From the NCBI RefSeq assembly GCF_026210795.1, contig NC_089455.1, forward strand, positions 1,798,001-1,862,000: a stretch of 64,000 nucleotides of DNA. Direction: 5' to 3'. The notes under the pieces are model-generated. The model ran no database searches and was not told where the DNA came from. It saw only the letters and a list, made by a program, of their open reading frames with translations. Position 1 is the stretch's first letter. The number at the start of each line of letters is the position of its first letter. Positions 57,801 through 64,000 of the stretch are shown here, in pieces. Source of the DNA: Rhizophagus irregularis. Lineage: Eukaryota; Glomeromycota; Glomeromycetes; Glomerales; Glomeraceae. The position numbers were made by a program, and so were the translations under genes.

Positions 57801-58474
57801 TGCAATCTTATAATTTTAGCTAAATCATCAAATACTTCATATTCGTATTCTGCACAAATTGAACACAACCCTCCCAAGTCTTCACGATACCTATATGGAC
57901 CATCTTCAATCCGACCTATAAATGCCATTCTTTTCATACCATTAAGATAAATTTCTGAAAATCTTTTTCATAATGATTCTTTTTGATCAAGCAGGTAAAG
58001 AATCGGACGATTAGTTCTTGGATCAACCTTATACGAACTCATATTAACATTTGCTTTGTCTGAAAAAAAAGCTTTAAATTGGTCTTCTATTTCTTTAGTA
58101 AAAGGTGAGATACGTATAATTATAGGTTTTTTTATTTGTCGGTATCCTAAACCATTAAGTGTAGCATATTTTCTTGCCGCATTAATAGTTGTAGATGAAA
58201 CCTAAATTAATATCATCAAATTTATTTAGAATATTTCATAAAGATATATAAGAATATAGTTCATATTATTATATTTACTCCAAGTCTATTTTGTAATTCC
58301 TGATAAGAAAATTAATGTGCAATAAGCCAATAATGGATAAAATTCGTCGTATTCTATCAGGACCTTTTGGATTTTGTGTTAAACTTTTCGCAAAACAATC
58401 CTAAAATATTTGTGATGGATTTTGAATACTTGATGGATATGAATTTAAAAAGCCTAGTTGAAAGAGATTCTTCA
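54875..58474 (-). pseudogene. Broken gene of a multicopy Rhizophagus-type family, interrupted by a MITE and cut at its 5' end
   Basis: Pieces in order on the minus strand: a helix-turn-helix-like start (about 58330-58150, SYQELQNRLGV then SSTTINAARKYATLNGLGYR), then about 58140-57720 (GMKRMAFIGRIEDGPYRYRE, with a Cys-x2-Cys in GLCSICAEYEYEVFDDL). The MITE at 56469-57630 follows, then HDECIDHCLPYAFGECNKMH with RCSHC (56490-56259), ILIVDYKICILPK-like sequence (about 56190), KDWYDIEVKSWIFLEAREAK with TAIDSHHAQ (about 55960-55870), and the end piece (55165-54875, KFRKRGGARISKKVIALLQG). Stops and frame changes separate most pieces and some gaps may be introns. The HTH, Cys/His clusters and the Asp/Glu/His-bearing core would suit a mobile-element protein, but I cannot name a function. 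The 5' end is lost where the element starting at 58475 inserted. Confidence 0.6.
56469..57630. mobile_element. GGACCCC-end MITE, copy 2 (1,162 bp), inserted in the broken gene
   Basis: Inverted ends GGACCCCGAAGAATACATAT (56469) and its complement (ending 57630) match over at least 20 bp. TA flanks both sides (56467-56468 and 57631-57632). Gene sequence NGH continues across the insertion. The centre (about 56880-57205) is a hairpin with TCTCACCACCCAGTGATCGT and its complement, plus GGATTCGTCTTGACAAGACG. Confidence 0.88.
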
Positions 58475-58774
58475 TAGAGTTCTGAATAAGTCAGGTCAAG
58501 TCAGGTTAATTGATAAATCTGACCTGAAATTTTTTTTCAGGTCAAGTCAGGTCAGGTTATATCAGGTTGTCTATTTGACCTGACCTGACCTGAAACCTGA
58601 AAAATTTCAGAACTATTTTTATTAAAGTATTGAAAAAAAATGGTACAAAACTTTTTTTTTTAATATAATATTATAAAAAAAATGTTTTTGCACCGTTTTT
58701 TATTAAAATATTGAAAAAAAATATTGCAAAATGTTTTTTTTAATATAATATTATGAAAAAAATGTTTTCGCAAC

Positions 58775-59937
58775 TAAAGCTCCGAACAGATCAGTTTGGT
58801 CCAGATTATAGACGGTTCGAATTAAAGCTGAAATCCGTAAGAACTGAACTGAAAAACTGGCGGTTCAGTTTGGTTTAATCTGATTTTTATAAAAATGCGA
58901 AAAATTGAATAGCCGTCAATCTAGTAATCGTAAAAAGTCGAGCCATATATCATTGGATTCGTTTCAACGAGACGCGTCGAATGGTGGTAAGATCATGTCT
59001 CTAGCATCAATAGATCACACGTTAATCCACGCTAAATGATTTGTCAATAATTGGAATTATTAAGCTATCTATCAATGCTAGAGACATGATCTTAGTGTTA
59101 TTCGACGTGTCTCAGTAAGACGAATCCAATGAATATAAATTCGTCCATGTACGACCACTAGATGGCGAATAATATCAAGTTTTGCATTTTTTTAAAATTT
59201 TCAAGCGTTAAAAAATTAAAAATTCCGATACATGAATTTATTCATCGTCCAATGGTCGTACAAATATGAATTAGGACTCATTGGATTCGTCTCGATGAGA
59301 TGAGTCAAATGGTGGTAAGATCACGTCTCTAGCATCGATAAATAGCTTGATAATGCCAATTTTTTATAAATTATTTAGTGTGAATTAACTTACGATCTAT
59401 TAATACTAGAGACATGATCTCACCACCATTCGACTCATCTCATCGAGACGAATCCAATGAGTCCTAATTCATATTTATATGACCATTGGACGATGAATAA
59501 ATTCATGTATCAGAATTTTTAATTTTAACGCTTGAAAATTTTAAAAAAATGCGAAACTTGACATTATTCGCCATCCGGTGGTCAGACACAGACGAATTTA
59601 TATTCATTGGATTCGTCTCATTGAGATGCATCGAATGACGCTAAGATCATGTCTTTAGCATTGATAGATAGCTTAATAATTCCAATTATTGATAAATCAT
59701 TTAGTGTGGATTAACGTGTGATCTATTGATGCTAGAGACATGATCAATGATATATAGATCGACTTTATACGATCACTAGATGAACGGCTATTCAATTTTT
59801 CACATTTTTATAAAAAATTGGATTAAACCAAACTAAACCGCTGGTTTTTCAGTTCTAATACCCGAACCGAACCAAACTGAATTTTGAGCCAGTTTCAGAT
59901 CAGTTCTCCGGTTTAGCCTGAACCATTAGGAGCTTTA
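58775..59937. mobile_element. hAT-like element, CGGTTC/AGTTTGG-word type, nested (1,163 bp)
   Basis: Starts TAAAGCTCCGAACAGATCAG and ends CATTAGGAGCTTTA. Flanked by TTCGCAAC (58767-58774) and TTCACAAC (59938-59945), an 8-bp duplication with one change. Subterminal zones use GTTCGGTT/AACTGAAC-like words. The interior (58905-59800) is a triple set of hairpins: outer arms 58905-59200 and 59545-59800, inner hairpin about 59225-59525. Confidence 0.85.
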
Positions 59938-60098
59938 TTCACAACGTTATTATTGAAATATCAAAAAAAAATGTTACAAAACATTTTTTTAATATAATAT
60001 TATGAAAAAAATATTTTCATAATGTTTTTTCTCAAAATATTGCAATTCAACATTTTTATATTAAAATCATATAAAAAAGTGAATCACAATACCGCAAC

Positions 60099-61035
60099 TA
60101 AAGCTTCGCATGAGCCGAGCTGGCTCACGAGCTGGCCCGAGCTAAGCTACGATTAAATTTTGCTCATGGCAGTGGAGTACTTGAATGAATTTCAGCCATG
60201 ATATGGCCGCTAAAAGAAAACTCAAGCCAGTAATAAACTCGGCTCAAAAAGCTCGAGCTGGCTTGAGTTATCATACAAAAAATGTTGCGAAAACGTTTTT
60301 TATATAATATTATATTAAAAAAAACGTTTCGCAACGTTTTTTTAATTCTTTAGTAAAAAACGTTGCGAAAACGTTTTTTTCACTATATTATTTTAAAAAA
60401 AAACGTTTCGCAACGGTTTTTTAAATTCTTTAGTAAAAAAATGTTGCGAAAACGTTTTTTTCATTATCTAATATTAGAAAAAAACGTTTTGCAACATTTT
60501 TCTAAATTCTTTAATAAAAACGTTCTGAAAACGTTTTTCTACATATTATATTGGAAAAAAAACGTTTTGCAACGTTTTTGTTCTTTAATAAAAAACGTTT
60601 GCGAAAACATTTTTTCTTATATATTATATTGGAAAAAAACGTTTTGCAACATTTTTTTAATTCTTTAGTAAAAACGTTGCGAAAACGTTTTTTTCACTAT
60701 ATTATTTTAGAAAAAAACATTTTCGCAATGTTTTTTTAAATTCTTTAGTAAAAAAATGTTGCGAAAACGTTTTTTTCACAATATTATATTAGAAAAAAAT
60801 GTTGCGAAAACGTTTTTTTCACAATATTATTTTAGAAAAAATGTTGCGAAACATTTTTCTGAAGATAAACTCAGCTATGGCAGAGCCATGAAAATCATGG
60901 CTACATTTCCATTTCACTTTTAAACGAGCCGAAATTTTTATGGCTCGGCTTATTCTGGCTCAGGCCAGAATTTTTTTTTCGAGCTGAGCTGAGCTAGACT
61001 GTGGCTCGGCTCAAGCCAGCTCATGCGGAGCTTTA
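60099..61035. mobile_element. hAT-like element, GAGCTGGC-word type, nested (937 bp)
   Basis: Starts TAAAGCTTCGCATGAGCCGA and ends CTCATGCGGAGCTTTA. Flanked by a perfect 8-bp duplication ACCGCAAC (60091-60098 and 61036-61043). Subterminal zones repeat GAGCTGGCTC/GCTCGGCTC. The interior is a tandem hairpin array. There is no gene. Confidence 0.88.
60285..60860. repeat. Tandem hairpin array with GTTGCGAAAACG words, seven to eight units
   Basis: Each unit of about 75 bp reads GTTGCGAAAACGTTTTTTTC, an AT-rich spacer ATATTAT, then AAAAAAACGTTT(C/T)GCAAC and TTTTTTAAATTCTTTAGTAA. The two halves are complementary, so each unit is a hairpin. ORFs across it are artefacts. Confidence 0.88.
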
Positions 61036-61275
61036 ACCGCAACTCTCTTTTTTTTATATAGAATCTATATAAAAAAGTGAATCGCAATACTGCAACTCAC
61101 TTTTATTATATAAAATCAATATAAAAAAGTGAATCACAATACTGCAACTCACTTTTATTATATAGTAGAATCAATAGTTTCAGGTCAACAGGTCAATCAG
61201 GTCAGGTCAATCTTCATACCTGACCTGAATTTCAGGTTAGATCTGGTCAGGTTACCTGAATTTGGCTGAGCTCTA

Positions 61276-61592
61276 GTAGCACGTAGTATTTTTAATTATT
61301 TTAACCGTGATACTATTAAAAATAGCATTATTAATATGATACAATAATGTCAATTTGTCAATAAAGTAATAATATAAATAATTAAAATTAGCAAAAAATT
61401 TTTTTTAATTTTACAAAGTTATAAAATAAATTGCTTAGTAGTGCAAACAATTTTAATGTTACAATTTGAGTTTGCTTAGCAGAATGAAAATAATTTGCTT
61501 ATTGATCTTAGTAAATTTTGAAATTTTCATCTGACCTATATATATATTGTTTGGGATCCTGGTAATATTTCCAAATTTCTTGAAATAGGCCA
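61276..61592. other. Spacer without a gene
   Basis: A+T-rich and leads into the 3' side of the LINE ORF1 fragment. Nothing else is supported. Confidence 0.4.
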
Positions 61593-62371
61593 TTAGGTTA
61601 TCTTTTTTAATAAAGAACGGAATATAGTAACTTGAATAATCTGAAGATCTTTATTGGATCGGAGTTGGTGAGGATCATGTGCATGGAATACAAGGTCAGG
61701 GAGTTCAGGATGAAAAGAACTAGCATATAGGTCACGTGCTTTAGCAGTATGGAAATAAATAACGAGACGCTTAGCATTACCAGAACCAGTCATACGCGCT
61801 TTTCCAATGTATGACTCATAGGTTTCTAAAAAGAGATTATTGACAGCTTCAATAAGAGCCTTATTAGTGGTAAATTTTTTAAGAGTTTTAGGGGCAGCAT
61901 TCAGTGCAGCTGCAGCCTGGAAATTATCTCTGGTTATAGATAGAATCACCACTGGATCAGGGATTTGATTGCCAGAAGGAGCACTATTGATGGATCCATA
62001 TTGGGAGAACGCTAAGTTAATTCGGGTTCTTCGTCGTCATTTCGTTCAAGACGCATGCATAAACGCGTTCACATTACTAGAAGACGCGATGTGACTGGAC
62101 GCAGTTGGCGTAGCAGATTTTTTTGGGAGGAGGTCAAAGTATTTTCATCAGAAATATTTTGTTGAGAAGAAGAAGAAGAACTATCTTTTCCAACGTCAGC
62201 CGTCTGGACGTCGGCAACGTAATCTTCATCCATAGAGTTTTTGGTAATCATACGATTACGCTTTTGCTGGACAGTGTTTTCACTATCAGAACTTGAATTA
62301 TCAGAGTCTTTTTTATGTTTATTTTCGTGATGGACAGTTTTCCTACTGTTAGGGTTATAACTGCACGCCAC
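61593..62371 (-). pseudogene. LINE ORF1 N-terminal fragment, broken
   Basis: Two pieces on the minus strand. The first (62371-62069) is Ser/Asn/Lys-rich (KKDSDNSSSDSENTVQQKRN). After stops near 62069 and 61960, a second frame (61952-61593) reads FTTNKALIEAVNNLFLETYE, SYIGKARMTGSGNAKRLVIY and LPDLVFHAHDPHQL. Acidic/Ser-rich start followed by 'KAR.TGS.N.KR...YF' is the style of ORF1 of the Rhizophagus LINEs I know, a nucleic-acid-binding gag-like protein. The C-terminal half and ORF2 are absent here. Confidence 0.55.
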
Positions 62372-62520
62372 TCTGGCAGATTACACGTATTATTGAGGAC
62401 TTTGAGTTGGGAATATAAAATTTTATTAGTAGTTTGTATTATTTTTTAAAAATAATAAAAAATTATTTTCGTCAGAAATTTTTATTTTTGAAAAATTCAG
62501 AAAAGAGTTTATGATATATA

Positions 62521-63027
62521 CCGTATAGCACTGCCTAAAATACCCTGGGTATATATCAATTTTACCAACTTAAAAATTGAATTATACCCAGGGGTATCTT
62601 GTATGAAATATGAAAAAATTGGCCAGAATTAGCTGAATTCTCACCAGAATTAAGATTTTTTAACCACATATCAACCCAGGTAGGACCCCGGATATCTAAT
62701 ATAAAGGTCATAATGGACTTTTGGCCAAAAACACCCCTTTTTGCTGAAACTCAAAAAATCGTTTTTTGTAAATATCTCAGCATCCAGTAATGTAATTTTA
62801 ATGAACTTTTTTTTATTTTGTAGCCCTCATTTAGCTCTACAAGTTCATCAAAATTGGACCACTGGATGCCGAGATATTTACAAAAAACGATTTTTTGAGC
62901 CCCTGAAAAATGGGCCAATCTGCCGAAAGTGTGACTTATGACCTGTTTTGGAGATATCCGGGGTCCTACCCAGGTATATTATAATAGGATACGTGGATAG
63001 GGAGGTCTCTTAGGCAGTGCTATATGG
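62521..63027. mobile_element. MITE with GCACTGCC ends, hosting a second MITE (507 bp)
   Basis: Ends CCGTATAGCACTGCCTAA and TTAGGCAGTGCTATATGG are inverted repeats with one difference. TA flanks both sides (62519-62520 and 63028-63029). Inner words TACCCTGGGTATA and TATACCCAGGGGTA form a further inverted pair (about 62550-62600). Confidence 0.75.
62683..62966. mobile_element. GGACCCC-end MITE, copy 3 (284 bp), nested
   Basis: Ends GGACCCCGGATATCTAATAT and GAGATATCCGGGGTCC, with TA at both sides (62681-62682 and 62967-62968). The core is a hairpin: ATATCTCAGCATCCAGTAAT against CCACTGGATGCCGAGATATT, around a TTTTGTAGCCCTC/TAGCTCTACAAG centre. It is close in length and design to 15953-16248. Confidence 0.85.
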
Positions 63028-63660
63028 TATTATAGGCAAATGCGGCATAGTAACCTTTATCTTTATTAAATTTATTCGAACATTACAATTTATAATCAAT
63101 AAAAAGAAAAATATAAAAATAAAACTAACTAAAAACAAAGCTAAATAGTCTCCTAAGAAAAAATAAAGTAAAAAATTAATCTAAAAAAGAAAAATCGCAT
63201 TACACTAAATTTTCCCAGATCTTTCCCCTTGATATATTCCAACCAAAATAGAAGTAACTATGCTAACAAAATAATCAATAACACGCCCACTATAAAAATT
63301 GACACTCCATCCTGCAAAAGCTGTTATTAAATAGCACCATTAGATGATCCATAAAACCCGAAAAGTGATTAAACTAAGGCAAACCATATTTTATCAAGTT
63401 TGATATATATTATAATATATCGGGTACCCAATAAGCCTATGATATGTGACCGATATTTAACTACCTGATATGTATAAGATGTATATGTGATATTTACATA
63501 ATGTGTCACCATTTTTCTGCATTTCTACTACACATATCAGGTACCCGATATGTGTAGTATTGTTAAATATCATACATTTATACTATGGTTCCTAATCATT
63601 CATCCATGGCTTTTTTTACTGATATTTTCACGGGCCCAACAATTATTATAATTTTTTTTA
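63028..63660. repeat. Spacer with GGTACCCGATATGTG words
   Basis: At about 63418-63565 the words ATATCGGGTACCC, GATATGTG and ACACATATCAGGTACCCGAT occur in both orientations, a possible remnant of another repeat-worded element. No gene. Confidence 0.4.
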
Positions 63661-63731
63661 CTTACCTCAAGATCCGAACCCAATACCTTCTTAAATCATA
63701 TTTCACATTCTAACCACTACACTACTTGATC
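63661..63731 (-). ncRNA. tRNA-derived SINE head or tRNA pseudogene
   Basis: On the minus strand TAGTGTAGTGGTTAGAA fits a Pol III A box and GGGTTCGGATCTTG a B box, about 40 nt apart as in tRNAs. TCAAG and CTTGA could close a short acceptor stem, but the seven-base stem and T stem are poor, so a functional tRNA is unlikely. Confidence 0.45.
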
Positions 63732-64000
63732 TTTTTTATAATTAATTAATTATTTAACTTATACTTAAATTTATAATAATTATGCGTATAGTTAATTATT
63801 ATAATAATAAAGGCTAATTAATTGATAATGTAAATTACCTTCACATAGTTCAATGTTATTATTGTGATACTCTCTTCAGATATGATTAAAATTTTATTTT
63901 AATTATATGAATTAAGCTTTATATTTAATATTGCATTAATTATTACATTATAATATTGAATTATTTTTGAATATTAAAAGTAACATTTGAAAAAGTACAA
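63732..64000. other. AT-rich end of window
   Basis: No supported feature. Confidence 0.4.

Larger units (their letters stand above)
58475..61275. mobile_element. CAGGT-word hAT-like element, copy 2, carrying two nested elements
   Basis: Starts TAGAGTTCTGAATAAGTCAG and ends CTGAATTTGGCTGAGCTCTA. The subterminal CAGGT/ACCTG chains match copy 1. Without the nested elements it is about 685 bp, close to the 646 bp of copy 1, and it keeps the GTGAATCNCAATAC hairpin units (60075, 61075, 61125). The flanks ATTCTTCA and GTAGCACG do not match, so no target duplication is seen. Confidence 0.8.

Noticed and set aside
60363-60739. Two Phe/Lys-rich ORFs
   Set aside because: They run through the GTTGCGAAAACG hairpin array and follow its period.
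63661-63731. Functional tRNA gene
   Set aside because: A and B boxes are good but the acceptor, T and anticodon stems pair poorly and no confident anticodon can be set.

Overview
The window is very AT-rich, intron-bearing eukaryotic DNA packed with transposable elements. Three things together point to an arbuscular mycorrhizal fungus (Glomeromycotina, close to Rhizophagus irregularis): a single-exon MATA_HMG-type HMG-box gene, an F-box gene of the kind expanded in these fungi, and the LINE, hAT and Tc1 content. The assignment comes from recognising gene families and genome style, not from a database match.

Layout. (1) Positions 1-24.5 kb are transposon-dominated. They hold a Tc1/mariner element with decayed transposase (64-1776), several MITEs, long hairpin elements, a decayed LINE ORF1 copy with a poly(A) tail (about 10.1-11.7 kb), and a 4.5-kb hAT element (17229-21710) that sits inside an older MITE (16870-21791). 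(2) Positions 24.5-47 kb are the host-gene island, almost free of recognisable TE ends. It holds a MATA_HMG-like transcription factor (30699-31955, +), a three-exon gene of uncertain function (35614-36552, -), a small hypothetical ORF (37507-37746, -), an 18-exon HECT ubiquitin ligase orthologous to UBE3C/Hul5 (38183-42688, -), and a divergently transcribed F-box protein (43718-45250, +). (3) Positions 47-64 kb are transposon-dominated again: repeat-worded elements, a LINE 3' fragment with RNase H, a minisatellite-filled element, a broken multicopy-type gene interrupted by a MITE, three elements nested in one another, a LINE ORF1 fragment, and a tRNA-like SINE head.

The most unusual structure is a set of about ten elements scattered through both TE blocks. 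Several share termini starting TA(A/G)AG(C/T)TC and 8-bp target duplications, which is hAT behaviour. Each one fills its subterminal regions with its own short word, such as GCCGAAAC, CAGGT, GAGCTGGC, ACTTGAG, GATTC or TTCACCGG. The one with a recognisable transposase also carries a second, decayed gene with a Myb/SANT-like head and an Arg-Ser-rich tail.

A second unusual structure is a hairpin module (words CATCCAGTGAT and ATTGGATTCGTC) that recurs inside elements with different termini. The host genes in the middle look intact. Most TE genes are broken, some by homopolymer frameshifts and one by in-frame C-to-T stops.
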